A DNA stretch of 64,000 nucleotides from Caldilineaceae bacterium (GTDB taxonomy: Bacteria; Chloroflexota; Anaerolineae; Caldilineales; Caldilineaceae). This document shows positions 18,722 to 27,780 of this stretch, one piece after another (position 1 is the stretch's first letter; every line of letters begins with the position of its first letter). The position numbers were made by a program, and so were the translations under genes. The notes under the pieces are model-generated. The model worked only from the letters and a program-made list of their open reading frames with translations. It had not been told where the DNA came from and made no database searches. The stretch spans positions 1,811,022 through 1,875,021 of the forward strand of contig OY282376.1 in the NCBI GenBank assembly GCA_958295845.1, read 5' to 3'.

Positions 18722-20152
18722 TTATTTCAGCAGCGCCGCGTCCAGAGCGTCGGCTACTGTGCGCGCGCCTACTATTTCGATTTCAGAGGGCAAATCGGAT
18801 GCGCTCCCTCTTCCTCTATCTTCTGTTGCAGCCCGGCCCGGCCCCGCTCGCCTCCGTCGCAGCGCATGGTGGGGCACGATCGCTCGCGTGAAACCGAGTT
18901 TGGCCGCTTCGTGCAAGCGCAGCGCCAGCTGACTGACGCTCCGCAGCTCGCCGCTCAGTCCGATTTCTCCAATCAGAGCCGCCTCGGCCGCGACCGGCAC
19001 GTTACGGTAGCTGCTTGTGATTGCCGCCGCGACCGCCAGGTCGGCCGCCGGCTCTCCGACACGCAGCCCGCCAATGACGTTGACAAAAATGTCCTGCGCG
19101 CTCAGCGAGAGCCCCATCCTTTTGCTCAGCACGGCCGACACCAATAGCAGACGGTTGAAATCAACACCGTTCCCCGTGCGCCGGGGCTGGCTGAAAGCGG
19201 TCGGGCTTGCCAGCGCCTGCACCTCGACCAGCAGCGGCCGGCTTCCCTCCAGCGGCACCGCGATCGCGCTGCCCGCCGCGTTGGGCAGCCGCTCCGCCAG
19301 AAACATCGCCGAGGGGTTCGCGACCGGCGCCATACCCCGCTCCGTCATCTCGAAGACACCAACCTCATTCGTGCTCCCGAAGCGGTTCTTTACCGAATGC
19401 AACAGCCTGTAAGCGTGAAAGCGCTCCCCCTCCATCTGCAGCACCGCGTCCACCATATGCTCCAGCACGCGCGGTCCGGCAATTGACCCCTCTTTGGTCA
19501 CATGTCCGACCAGAAACAGTGGAATATTGAGCTGTCTGGCCTGCCGCAGTAAATGCGCAGCGCAATCTCTCACCTGGGAAACCGACCCTGCCGCACTGGC
19601 GCTCGCGCTGCTGTGGATCGCCTGCACCGAATCGACGATCACCAGGGAAGGTCTCACCTCCCCGATCTGTGCCAGGATCTGTTCCAGGATCGTGTCCGCC
19701 AGAATCAGCAGACCGTCCCCATCCAACCCCAGCCGCGACGCACGCTGCCCGATCTGATACGCGCTCTCCTCAGCGCTCACATACAGCACCTGACCGGCCC
19801 TGCGCGCAACCTCCGCAGCCGTCTGGATAAGCAGCGTACTCTTGCCTATCCCAGGATCACCGCCCACCAATATGCCGGAGCCGGGCACGATACCCCCTCC
19901 CAGCACACGATTCAACTCTGGGTTGTCCAGAACGATGCGCCGCGATGGCTCACTCGGGATGTCCGGCAGTGCCAGAGGAGAAGGAGCTTGCAGCGAATCG
20001 GCGCGGCCGCCGCCCAACGCGATCGCGCTCTCCTGGACTCGGCTCTCCTCAAGCGAATTCCACTCGCCGCAATCGGGGCATCTTCCCATCCACTTCATCT
20101 GCGAACCGCCGCACTCACTGCAGATGAACTGGGTCTTGACCTTGGTCGCCAC
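18722..20152 (-). CDS. radA: DNA repair protein RadA (Sms)
   Basis: The 476-residue protein contains all RadA landmarks: a C4 zinc finger (CSEC at 11-14, CPDC at 25-28), Walker A GGDPGIGKST (97-106), the RadA-specific KNRFG motif (255-259) and a C-terminal Lon-like domain (LRVGEPAADLAVAAAI). It is a RecA-related branch-migration helicase acting in recombination repair. The stretch after PHHALRRRRAG to DLPSEIEIV is Arg/Gly-rich and looks like lineage-specific variation. The gene starts 21 bp after glyA stops. Confidence 0.97.
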   Translation of the reverse strand: MATKVKTQFICSECGGSQMKWMGRCPDCGEWNSLEESRVQESAIALGGGRADSLQAPSPLALPDIPSEPSRRIVLDNPELNRVLGGGIVPGSGILVGGDPGIGKSTLLIQTAAEVARRAGQVLYVSAEESAYQIGQRASRLGLDGDGLLILADTILEQILAQIGEVRPSLVIVDSVQAIHSSASASAAGSVSQVRDCAAHLLRQARQLNIPLFLVGHVTKEGSIAGPRVLEHMVDAVLQMEGERFHAYRLLHSVKNRFGSTNEVGVFEMTERGMAPVANPSAMFLAERLPNAAGSAIAVPLEGSRPLLVEVQALASPTAFSQPRRTGNGVDFNRLLLVSAVLSKRMGLSLSAQDIFVNVIGGLRVGEPAADLAVAAAITSSYRNVPVAAEAALIGEIGLSGELRSVSQLALRLHEAAKLGFTRAIVPHHALRRRRAGPGRAATEDRGRGSASDLPSEIEIVGARTVADALDAALLK

Positions 20153-20173
20153 AACTGCCTACCTTTTGCCGGG

Positions 20174-21490
20174 CTAAGCCGGCACCGGAAACGCCTGCAC
20201 CATGTCCAGCACCTCGTCGCGCACCGATTCCTGAAGAGCCGTATCTTTGGGCTCGTGAGCGATAGACGCTATCCAGCGGCCGATCTGTTCAAACTGGGCC
20301 TGCTTCATCCCCCGCGTGGTCGCCGCAGGCGTACCCAGCCGGATGCCGCTCGTGACCATCGCCTTGCGCGTGTCGAAAGGGATCATATTCTTATTGCAGT
20401 GGATAGACGCATTGTCGAGGGCCGTCTCAACCACTTTGCCGTTGATCTCTTCGCTGCCCAAACTGTTCAAGTCGACCAGCAGCAGGTGGTTGTCAGTGCC
20501 TCCGGAAACGCTCCGCAGCCCTTCTGCCTGAAGAGTGCCGCTCAGCGCCTGCGCGTTATCCAGAATCTGCTGCTGATAGCTCCTGAACCCTTCCTCCTGC
20601 GCCAACTTGAATCCGACCGCCTTCGCCGCGATGATGTGCATGAGCGGCCCGCCCTGCACGCCGGGAAAGACTGCCCGGTCGATCGCCCTCGCATGTTCCT
20701 TCCGACAAAGTATCAAACCACCCCGAGGCCCCCGCAGCGTCTTGTGGGTCGTGGTTGTAACCACATCGCAGTACGGAACCGGATCGGGATGAAGTTCTGC
20801 CGCGACCAGGCCGGCAACATGGGCCATATCCATCATCAACAGACAGCCGGCCTCATCCGCGATATCTCGCAATGTCTGAAAGTCAAAGTGACGCGGGTAC
20901 GCGCTCGCCCCGACCAACAGCAGCTTGGGCCGCTGCGCCAGCGCCGTCTGCCGGATGACGTCGTAGTCGAGCTGCTCAGTCTCCGGATCCAGGCCGTAGT
21001 GCACGAAATTGTAATAATGTCCCGAGCTGTTCAGGTGGAATCCATGGCTCAAGTGTCCGCCATGGTCCAGCTTCATCGCCAGCACAGTGTCGCCCGGCTT
21101 CAGCAACGCCATATAGACGGCCGCGTTGGCCTGTGCGCCCGAATGGGGTTGCACGTTGGCGTGCTCCGCCCCAAAAAGCGCCAGCGCACGTTCGATGCCG
21201 ATCTTCTCCGCCACATCTACATACTGGCAGCCGCCGTAATATCGCCGGCCCGGGTAGCCTTCAGCATACTTATTCGTCAACACGCTGCCCGCCGCCGCCA
21301 ACACCTCGGGAAAGACGTAATTCTCACTGGCAATCAGCTCAATTCCGTTCGTCTGCCGCTGCCGTTCCGACTCGATCGCCGCGTATATGTCAGGGTCCCG
21401 CTCCCGCAGCAACTGCCTTGGATCAGGCTGGTCGGTCCAGGCGCAAAGGGCTGAGTCTGTTGCCTGCAATTCTGAAATTAACTCGTTCAT
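20174..21490 (-). CDS. glyA: Serine hydroxymethyltransferase
   Basis: 438 residues, slightly longer than the usual roughly 415 because of a short N-terminal extension. It contains ELIASENY, the PLP-binding segment [14 protein letters not shown] with Lys250, and [12 protein letters not shown]. It interconverts serine and glycine, loading one carbon onto tetrahydrofolate; trmFO at 30581 uses the same folate pool. A TTG five codons upstream is possible, but GGAG 9 nt before ATG 21490 favours the start given. Confidence 0.97.
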   Translation of the reverse strand: MNELISELQATDSALCAWTDQPDPRQLLRERDPDIYAAIESERQRQTNGIELIASENYVFPEVLAAAGSVLTNKYAEGYPGRRYYGGCQYVDVAEKIGIERALALFGAEHANVQPHSGAQANAAVYMALLKPGDTVLAMKLDHGGHLSHGFHLNSSGHYYNFVHYGLDPETEQLDYDVIRQTALAQRPKLLLVGASAYPRHFDFQTLRDIADEAGCLLMMDMAHVAGLVAAELHPDPVPYCDVVTTTTHKTLRGPRGGLILCRKEHARAIDRAVFPGVQGGPLMHIIAAKAVGFKLAQEEGFRSYQQQILDNAQALSGTLQAEGLRSVSGGTDNHLLLVDLNSLGSEEINGKVVETALDNASIHCNKNMIPFDTRKAMVTSGIRLGTPAATTRGMKQAQFEQIGRWIASIAHEPKDTALQESVRDEVLDMVQAFPVPA

Positions 21491-21695
21491 TCGTGTCCGC
21501 TCCAAAGTCTAGAGGGTCGCCAACAATGCCTGTAAAAGGCAACCCGCGCCAGCAGTGAACATTAGCACGCAGCAATTGATTCGTCAATTTTCACCCGATA
21601 ATGGGTGCATCCAAAACGGGGCAACCTTCCACTCACCTCTGGCATCGACGAGCCTATGTCCAGTGCTCTTATCTGTCCCCGACAAATCGCCCTTG

Positions 21696-21728
21696 CACTG
21701 ACTACTAACCACTGACCACTAACCACTG
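21696..21728. repeat. AC-rich microrepeat preceding hairpin repeat
   Basis: CACTGACTACTAACC-ACTGACCACTAACCACTG: imperfect 7-bp units of the type ACTAACC/ACTGACC. It is followed directly by GCAGTTCTGGGCG and the hairpin repeat, as at 63554. Confidence 0.75.
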
Positions 21729-21734
21729 CAGTTC

Positions 21735-21845
21735 TGGGCGTCGGGGCCTTCGGCCCTCCCTTGTGCAGGGGCTGCGCCCCCGCAACGCCCCGCCCTTGCT
21801 AGCCACCGTGCTTGTTCTTCCCCAGCACCGTGTCTAGCCAACAGT
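21735..21845. repeat. GC-hairpin dispersed repeat, copy E (full length)
   Basis: Nearly identical to copy A: GGGCCTTCGGCCC hairpin, a CAGGGGCTGCGCCCCCG hairpin with one mismatch, CAACGCCCCGCCCTTGCTAG and TGTCTAGCCAACAGT. Confidence 0.85.
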
Positions 21846-22244
21846 ATTCCCCCAACCGCTCCGGTAGGGGCAGGCACTTGGCCTGCCCAATTCCCCACCC
21901 GATTTCCGCCAAAGTGAGCTGCACCCCCGCTTGTCGGAAAACTGATTCCTGGCAACACATAGGGCCGATGAACCAAACCCAATCCACCTTGGCGGGTCAG
22001 GGCAACAGTGACTCAGTCAGTCGGTTTTCCCGCTGTCGGTGTCTGTCAGGTTTGAAGCCTGTCCCACAGAGCACACAATGTTGGCAGCCCACCAACACAG
22101 TTTGACCACGAAGAAAAGCCGTGTGTTAGAATTGTCAAGCTGGAAAATGGGTCTTCTCCTGGCTGAGAAAGGACGCAATTTCTAGTCTCTCAAAAAGGCC
22201 ATGGGAGGCGAGGTGCTCGTACCTGACGAAAGCTCGACTCGGAC

Positions 22245-22952
22245 ATGAGTAAGCTACACCGAAACAATCGAAAGAGAATCGGACTTAGGGTCCCGACCGT
22301 TGGGCAGAGGAACTCTAATCCGCCCACTTTCGGACTGGACAGCCATCGGGACCGGCGACCCAGTCTTGCTACGCCTTTCCTTCTTTGCTTCATAGTATTC
22401 CTCATCACTGCCTGCGCCCGCCACGAGTACGCCGGCACAGTCTTCGAAGAGGCCAACCCAGCCGCGCCAATCCGCGGCCAAAACTATGACGGCGCCCCCT
22501 TCGACCTAGACAACCTGATCGGCGACCCGGTCCTGCTCTTCTTTGGCTATACATTCTGTCCGGACATCTGTCCCCTGACCATGATGGAGCTGGCCGCGGC
22601 AAAAGAGACTTTGGCAAAAGACTCCCCTTCCCTCGGAGCCGATCTAAAGGTCGTATTTGTCTCAGTCGACCCACAGCGCGACAGCCTCGCACGACTCGAG
22701 CCATACATACTCGCCTTCGATCCCCGGTTCTTCGGAGTTCACGTGCCAGAAACAGAACTGGAGGCCCTCAAACAGGGTTACGGGCTGTACACCGGCGCCG
22801 CCGAAGGCCACAGCCTCGACGACGACTACTATCTCCTCGACCATACTTCCCGTATCTTTCTCATAGACAGAGAGGGGAACTGGCGGGCACTGTTCAGCCC
22901 AGATGTGACTGCAGAGGCGCTGGCCGCAGATCTGCAGGAACTCCTACGTTAA
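22245..22952 (+). CDS. SCO1/SenC-family copper chaperone for cytochrome oxidase, lipoprotein
   Basis: A 235-residue thioredoxin-fold protein with the SCO copper site TFCPDIC (Cys105, Cys109) and the distal ligand His200 (LDHTSRIFL). A hydrophobic segment LLCFIVFLITAC ending at Cys57 looks like a lipobox, so the mature domain is probably anchored on the outer face of the membrane. The N-terminus before it (about 40 residues) is unusually long, and the true start may be further in. It delivers copper to the CuA centre of cytochrome c oxidase; the CtaG gene at 39574 serves the same pathway. Confidence 0.92.
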   Translation: MSKLHRNNRKRIGLRVPTVGQRNSNPPTFGLDSHRDRRPSLATPFLLCFIVFLITACARHEYAGTVFEEANPAAPIRGQNYDGAPFDLDNLIGDPVLLFFGYTFCPDICPLTMMELAAAKETLAKDSPSLGADLKVVFVSVDPQRDSLARLEPYILAFDPRFFGVHVPETELEALKQGYGLYTGAAEGHSLDDDYYLLDHTSRIFLIDREGNWRALFSPDVTAEALAADLQELLR

Positions 22953-22995
22953 TCGGTCTCTCACCTGCCCTGACCCCGGGAGGTCTGTCCCAATC

Positions 22996-23601
22996 ATGCG
23001 TACATTCATCGCCATTGAGATTCCACAAGGTCTAAAGCGGCAACTGCGTGCCGAACAAGATCGCTTGCAAGACCTCCCAGCGCTGCGCGCACAGCCGTCC
23101 CTATTGCGCTGGACCAACACCGATAAAATGCACCTGACACTGCGCTTTCTGGGCGAGACGGAAAGAAGCCAGCGCGATAAAATACAAGACGGACTGACCG
23201 CCATCGCCGCCGCACACGCCCCCTTCACTCTGGCGCCGTCACGGATCGGCTGTTTCCGGTCCTGGTCCAATCTACGTGTTCTGTGGGTGGGAATCGAAGG
23301 AGAAACAGAGGCTCTTCAGGAGGTACAAGCCGGCGTGGAAACGCTGGCCCGGCAACTGGGCTTTTCGCAGGAACGCAACAAATTCGCGCCCCACATAACC
23401 CTCGCACGCGTCGCCCGCAATGCGTCCCGCCCAGCGCTGCGCGCGGCAGCAGTCAAACTGCGTCGCGCAGCGGAAGAAGAGGCGTCTCGTAGTTGGACCG
23501 ACTGGAGGATAAACGAACTGCACTTCATTCGCAGCCAATTGGGTTCGGGCGGCGCCCAGTATTCAAACCTGGCAACCTGCGCATTGACCGGCCTCGAGTA
23601 A
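22996..23601 (+). CDS. thpR: RNA 2',3'-cyclic phosphodiesterase (LigT/ThpR)
   Basis: A 201-residue 2H phosphoesterase with the two signature H-x-T motifs, HLTL (His46) and HITL (His133), and the family N-terminus MRTFIAIEIP. It hydrolyses 2',3'-cyclic phosphate RNA ends or reversibly makes 2'-5' linkages. The gene lies 43 bp after the SCO1 gene in the same direction and is convergent with the Amt-like gene, 5 bp away. Confidence 0.95.
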   Translation: MRTFIAIEIPQGLKRQLRAEQDRLQDLPALRAQPSLLRWTNTDKMHLTLRFLGETERSQRDKIQDGLTAIAAAHAPFTLAPSRIGCFRSWSNLRVLWVGIEGETEALQEVQAGVETLARQLGFSQERNKFAPHITLARVARNASRPALRAAAVKLRRAAEEEASRSWTDWRINELHFIRSQLGSGGAQYSNLATCALTGLE

Positions 23602-23606
23602 ACTGA

Positions 23607-25091
23607 CTACCGGAAACGAGGCTCTTCTGCCGGCATCTCTGCCGCCGTTGGCGCTGCCATCTCCGGTGAGTAAGCAGCGTCCCCTCCCCCTGCTGCCGCT
23701 CCCTCTGACCAGCGCTGCTGACTGCTCCGGGATGGAGCCTGCTGCCTTACATACTCGTCGCTCTGGACAGCTCGGCCAAAGCCATAAAAGAACAGACCCA
23801 ACGGCACGCAAAGAATGCTGCCGCTCACGAATCCCCACAGCCCCAACCCGACCATCCCAACTACCTGGGCCTGAAACTGACCGAGAAAGTCACTCCGAAA
23901 CCCAGGGGCCGCCAGCAGACCCGTGACACCCTGACCGTTAACGCCCAAATAGCTGCCCAACCCAACCTGCTGCCAACCTGCCCCCGCAGCGCCGTCCGCG
24001 AATATGCCAACGCACAGCAGCCCGATGGCCGCGGGAATCCCCGCGGTGGCAAAGATGCCGGCGCCGTCATCAAGGCGGAATACTCTGCGCAGCGCAAATG
24101 TCACAAATGGCACGCTGCCCCCGGCAAGCAGCCCTATCAGTAGCGCGCCCGCGTGCCCCGGAAAGGGCCCGGCCGCCAGCCCCGCGATGACACCAGCCAC
24201 CAAGCCGCGTGCACTCATCCCCGGATCGCTCGTACCGGTCACGAACCACGTGTACAGCAATGGGACCGTCACGCCCCCGGTGGCGTATAGCAAGCCGTTG
24301 ACCGCTGTCCGCATCGCCGTGTATGGGGTCATCCCCGGCTGTTGAACCGGGCTCGCCCACACCCAGGCCAGAACGCCCGCCATCACGAACACGGAACCCA
24401 CGACCGCAAGCAAAGGCAGGTGGACCGAAGGCAGTTCAGAGTCTGCTGCCTGCTCCCGGGCCCTCCTCCGCGGCGGCCAGACCAGCAGCGCCGCCAGAGA
24501 TGCCGAAGCCGACACCAGGAAAACCGTGCCCCCGCCGCCGAAATCGACCAGCCCGTGACCCAAACCGACATTGCTCCCCAACGCCGCCAGCCAGCCTCCA
24601 CCCTGCACCCAGTTGCCCGCCAGCGGATAGACTAGCGCCCCCACAACCAGCGCGATAACCAATGTTGCAAGCGCAGGGGCCCGCCCTCGCAGAGCCAGTA
24701 CCGGCAACAGCGCTGCCGTCATGGACCAGGGCACATGCGCCAAAAAGAGGCCCATCGCCGCCGGCGTCGCCGCCGCGCCGGTTAAGAACCACCCGTCCAG
24801 ACCTGCCGCAATCCAGCCGACCCCCCAGCCCTCAGGCAACGGGCTCCATCCCCGCAACAAACCGGATAACTCAGGATTATCGACGTAGACAAAACCAACG
24901 CTACCGAACTGAAATGCAAAACCGGCCGCCCAATAACCCAGGCCCGCCAGACAAAATGCCGCCATCCCGCCCAAAGCCGCATCCCAGACCCGCTGTGCCC
25001 TCATGCCCGACGCTGCAACCAGAACCAATCCTGCCGGAACGAGGAAAGCCAGGCCCGCGGCCGTCAGATGCCAGAGATATGAACTGTCCAT
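23607..25091 (-). CDS. Ammonium transporter (Amt)-like membrane protein lacking the twin histidines
   Basis: About 494 residues with around eleven hydrophobic segments and Amt-type signatures, for example GGGWLAALG...VDFGGGGTVFL and LDDGAGIFATAGIPAAIG. In canonical Amt proteins these two segments each carry a pore histidine (DFAGGTVVH and DVFGVHG); here the aligned positions are Phe191 and Ala350. The protein may therefore not conduct ammonium by the usual route and could be a sensor or a different channel. The ATG at 25091 has TAGGAA upstream; the frame is open 36 codons further. A polar, low-complexity C-terminal tail of about 50 residues (QQAPSRSSQQRW...) follows the last helix. No glnB-type gene adjoins it. 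Confidence 0.8.
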   Translation of the reverse strand: MDSSYLWHLTAAGLAFLVPAGLVLVAASGMRAQRVWDAALGGMAAFCLAGLGYWAAGFAFQFGSVGFVYVDNPELSGLLRGWSPLPEGWGVGWIAAGLDGWFLTGAAATPAAMGLFLAHVPWSMTAALLPVLALRGRAPALATLVIALVVGALVYPLAGNWVQGGGWLAALGSNVGLGHGLVDFGGGGTVFLVSASASLAALLVWPPRRRAREQAADSELPSVHLPLLAVVGSVFVMAGVLAWVWASPVQQPGMTPYTAMRTAVNGLLYATGGVTVPLLYTWFVTGTSDPGMSARGLVAGVIAGLAAGPFPGHAGALLIGLLAGGSVPFVTFALRRVFRLDDGAGIFATAGIPAAIGLLCVGIFADGAAGAGWQQVGLGSYLGVNGQGVTGLLAAPGFRSDFLGQFQAQVVGMVGLGLWGFVSGSILCVPLGLFFYGFGRAVQSDEYVRQQAPSRSSQQRWSEGAAAGGGDAAYSPEMAAPTAAEMPAEEPRFR

Positions 25092-25256
25092 AGAAGTGCA
25101 ATTCCTACCGCGGCCCAATGAAAGGGGCAGCGCGCGGCCGATGGCGCGTTGGACCCGCTTTGCAGCGAGATCCGCTATGTTTCCAGCGATCGGAACCATA
25201 GTGCCACTGTGTAACGTTCATTCTAGAATATCAGACATACGACTACCCAACAAAGC

Positions 25257-25284
25257 ACACTGTATAACACACACTGTATAACAC
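25257..25284. repeat. Two tandem copies of ACACTGTATAACAC
   Basis: A 14-bp unit is repeated exactly twice and followed by ACTGTG, about 90 bp before mltG and just upstream of its putative promoter. It might be a regulator site or simple repeat slippage. Confidence 0.7.
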
Positions 25285-25307
25285 ACTGTGAAGACTGACC
25301 CCGCGCG

Positions 25308-25336
25308 TTGGTCTTGGCCCAGCCCGGTGTTACAAT
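25308..25336 (+). promoter_or_regulatory. Putative promoter of mltG
   Basis: TTGGTC (25308-25313) and TACAAT (25331-25336) are spaced 17 bp apart, 37 bp before the mltG start. The -10 is good and the -35 is only half consensus. Confidence 0.4.
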
Positions 25337-25372
25337 TGTCGGGTTGCCCGACCAGCGTTCAACAGGGCCGCG

Positions 25373-26650
25373 ATGGCCCCGAATCATGGAAGAACAATCG
25401 TGGAAAGAGAAGCAATTACAAGACGCTTCGACAAACAGGCGCAGAAGGAACCGCTGCTCCTCAACCTGACTCGCGCTTCGTTCCTGATAATGGTTATTTT
25501 CGTGTTGTTGGGCGTCTACATTGTGTCGCGCGCCCACCTGACCGAACAGTTCCTTGCCGTCGAGCGACAGTCGGAAGCCCTGATCGACCCCGATGAAGGG
25601 GAGGACGCCCTGACGCCGGAGAACATTGAGGCGCAAATCCTGGCCTTCACGCTGAGACTCCGCGAACAGGAGCTGGTTCTTCCCGTTGGCGACGATCCCC
25701 GACCGCGTGCCTTTACAATCAATCCCGGCGAACCGGCCCGCTACATTGCCGCCCGCCTCGCCGCCGCCGGCTTCATTAACGATGCCGACCTGTTCAACCT
25801 CTATCTGCGAGTCGAAAAACTGGACAGAAACATCGAAGCCGGCAACTTCATGCTGGCCGAGTCGATGACCATTCCGGAAATCGCCCTCGAACTGCAGCAA
25901 GCCCGTTTCGAAGAGGTCCTGGTAACCATTCCCGAGGGCTTCCGGGCCGAGGAGATCGCCGAGCGCTTGGCCGAGAATTTCGTGATCGACAGTGAACGGT
26001 TTCTGACAGCTGTGCGCCAGCCCCAGAGCCTGGGCCTTCTGGACGCCTACGATTTCCTGAGCAATCTTCCCCAAGGTGCCTCTCTGGAAGGCTACCTCTT
26101 CCCCGACACCTACCGCTTTCCCGTCAATGCAAGTGGACCGGAGCTCGTCCTGGTCTCCATGCTGGACAACTTCGCGAACCGAGTCGGCGCCGAGGGCCTC
26201 AGCGGGGGCACAAGCGGCATGAACGATCATGACCTGGTAACGCTGGCATCCATCGTGGAAAGGGAGGCTGTCCAGGATGACGAGCGCCCTCTGATCGCCA
26301 GCGTCTACCTGAATCGACTCAACAACACCTGTCGCGATGTCGGCGGGACCTACCTCCAGGCAGACCCAACCGTGCAGTATGCCAAGGGCACCACCGGCGA
26401 CTGGTGGTGGAAGCCGCAGACCATCCAGGAATACGCCCAGGTCGACAGCCTCTACAACACCTATCTGCATCCGGGACTACCACCCGGTCCTATCGCCAGC
26501 CCGGGCCTGCGAGCCATCGAAGCCACCAGTAATCCAACGCAAACCACCTACTGTTTCTTCCTCGCTACCGGTGACGAAGGCCGCCATGTCTTCGCCGAAA
26601 CACTGGCTGAGCACAATCAGAATTTCTCAATCTACGGCTACCAGCCTTAA
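25373..26650 (+). CDS. mltG: Endolytic murein transglycosylase MltG (YceG-like)
   Basis: A 425-residue protein with one N-terminal membrane helix ([18 protein letters not shown], about 35-52), a LysM-like linker region and the YceG catalytic domain. The expected catalytic glutamate is Glu296 in [20 protein letters not shown] and [12 protein letters not shown] are also family hallmarks. It cleaves nascent glycan strands at the outer face of the membrane and sets their length. The upstream ATG has no clear ribosome site; a GTG at 25400 has GGAAGA before it and could be the true start, removing nine residues. Confidence 0.93.
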   Translation: MAPNHGRTIVEREAITRRFDKQAQKEPLLLNLTRASFLIMVIFVLLGVYIVSRAHLTEQFLAVERQSEALIDPDEGEDALTPENIEAQILAFTLRLREQELVLPVGDDPRPRAFTINPGEPARYIAARLAAAGFINDADLFNLYLRVEKLDRNIEAGNFMLAESMTIPEIALELQQARFEEVLVTIPEGFRAEEIAERLAENFVIDSERFLTAVRQPQSLGLLDAYDFLSNLPQGASLEGYLFPDTYRFPVNASGPELVLVSMLDNFANRVGAEGLSGGTSGMNDHDLVTLASIVEREAVQDDERPLIASVYLNRLNNTCRDVGGTYLQADPTVQYAKGTTGDWWWKPQTIQEYAQVDSLYNTYLHPGLPPGPIASPGLRAIEATSNPTQTTYCFFLATGDEGRHVFAETLAEHNQNFSIYGYQP

Positions 26651-26772
26651 AACGGTAGCCTTCTGAAGCCTCTGGGTAGCTGGAGTCGGGTTTGGGCAGG
26701 TACCGAGTGCTACGGTCGGCCGAATCTTCTGTCATCGCAAAAATTTCCGCGCTGCCAACTGTCTATGGTACG

Positions 26773-27714
26773 ATGGGCCGCGCCCATTCCTTAGCTCGCG
26801 TCGTCCTTTGTCTCTTATTTTCCCTGTCTCTTCTTTCCTGCAAATCCACGCGCCCAGTTGTGAAAATCGGTCTGTTGGCTCCCTTTGAAGGGCTGCATCG
26901 AGAGAGTGGATACGAAGCGCTTTCTGCCATGCGCGCCGCACTGGCCGACTATCCGCTCGACCAGTTCGATGCGCTGCCCCTCGCACTGGATACCGCCGCC
27001 GACCCGACGCAGGCCCGCCGCGCGGCCCTTAAAATGCTACGCGACGAATCTGTCGCCGCAGTCGTCGGGCCTCTGCAGGCGCGCCAGGTCTCCGCTGTCA
27101 CAGACGTCATCGCCGCCTCAGAGGTGGATTGGCAGCCGCAATCAAGGCCGGCCTCCATCGAAGCCGCACAAACCTTGATCGAGGCAACTATCGCCGCGAT
27201 GCCGGGTTCAAACATTGTCGTTGCCGGCCTGGACTTCGGGTGGCCGCTCAGCCCCGCTGAAGAGTGGTCTCTCAACACCGGCAAACGAGTAACTGTAGTA
27301 GAGGCCGCGAATGGAGCCGCGACAGCCGACGCTGTCCTCTGGCTTGGTAGTGCCCCTGACGGCGCGACGTTTCTGGGCAATCTGCGATCACAGAGCCCTA
27401 CAGTTCCCTTTTGGACGACGGCCGTAGCCGCTGACCCGGTCTTCCGGTCCCTGTTATTTGAACGGCTGGACGGGACGCCGCCCGGCCCCATCTACTGGGT
27501 TGTCGCATTGGGCGGAAGTGCAGACCGGTACGAAGAGTGGGCAGCGGCCCATGCCTACGCGCCACCGACTGCCTTCGCCGTCTACCTTGCAACGCAACAA
27601 GCCTTGCAGCAAATTGCCGGCCATGACCTTCCTTCGATTGAGCCCGAACTGGCAGTCTTTACACTCGATCTCGAGGGGAATATGGAACTGACGAAGACCG
27701 TACAGTTTCCCTGA
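26773..27714 (+). CDS. Periplasmic-binding-protein-like lipoprotein (branched-chain amino-acid receptor type)
   Basis: About 313 residues. The N-terminus has a short hydrophobic signal ending in the lipobox LSLLSC. The body begins KIGLLAPFEGLHRESGYEALSAMRAAL, the pattern of type I periplasmic binding proteins of the LivJ kind, but it is shorter than usual and its middle part is weakly conserved. No permease or ATPase genes adjoin it, so it may be an orphan receptor or a sensory domain. I chose the ATG at 26773 because it places the signal at the terminus; the frame is open 27 codons further upstream. Confidence 0.7.
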   Translation: MGRAHSLARVVLCLLFSLSLLSCKSTRPVVKIGLLAPFEGLHRESGYEALSAMRAALADYPLDQFDALPLALDTAADPTQARRAALKMLRDESVAAVVGPLQARQVSAVTDVIAASEVDWQPQSRPASIEAAQTLIEATIAAMPGSNIVVAGLDFGWPLSPAEEWSLNTGKRVTVVEAANGAATADAVLWLGSAPDGATFLGNLRSQSPTVPFWTTAVAADPVFRSLLFERLDGTPPGPIYWVVALGGSADRYEEWAAAHAYAPPTAFAVYLATQQALQQIAGHDLPSIEPELAVFTLDLEGNMELTKTVQFP

Positions 27715-27780
27715 CGTCATTCCGGTCGCAGCGGAAATCGGACCCGCTCAGGCCACTTTGTAACTACCGCTGAATCTCTA

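Larger units (their letters stand above)
21491..22244. other. Repeat-bearing intergenic region between glyA and the SCO1 gene
   Basis: This 754-bp region holds an AC-rich microrepeat (21696-21728), a full GC-hairpin repeat (21735-21845) and a separate hairpin GGGCAGGC-ACTTG-GCCTGCCC at 21868-21888. A weaker TGTTGG...CCAACA palindrome lies near 22080. I see no credible gene; the open frames on the reverse strand are repeat translations. Confidence 0.6.

Noticed and set aside
19553..21454. 633-codon open frame on the + strand
   Set aside because: Antisense to radA and glyA, both intact with all catalytic motifs. The frame has no recognisable domain; high-GC genes commonly leave such open antisense frames.
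25223..26470. 415-codon open frame on the - strand
   Set aside because: Antisense shadow of mltG.
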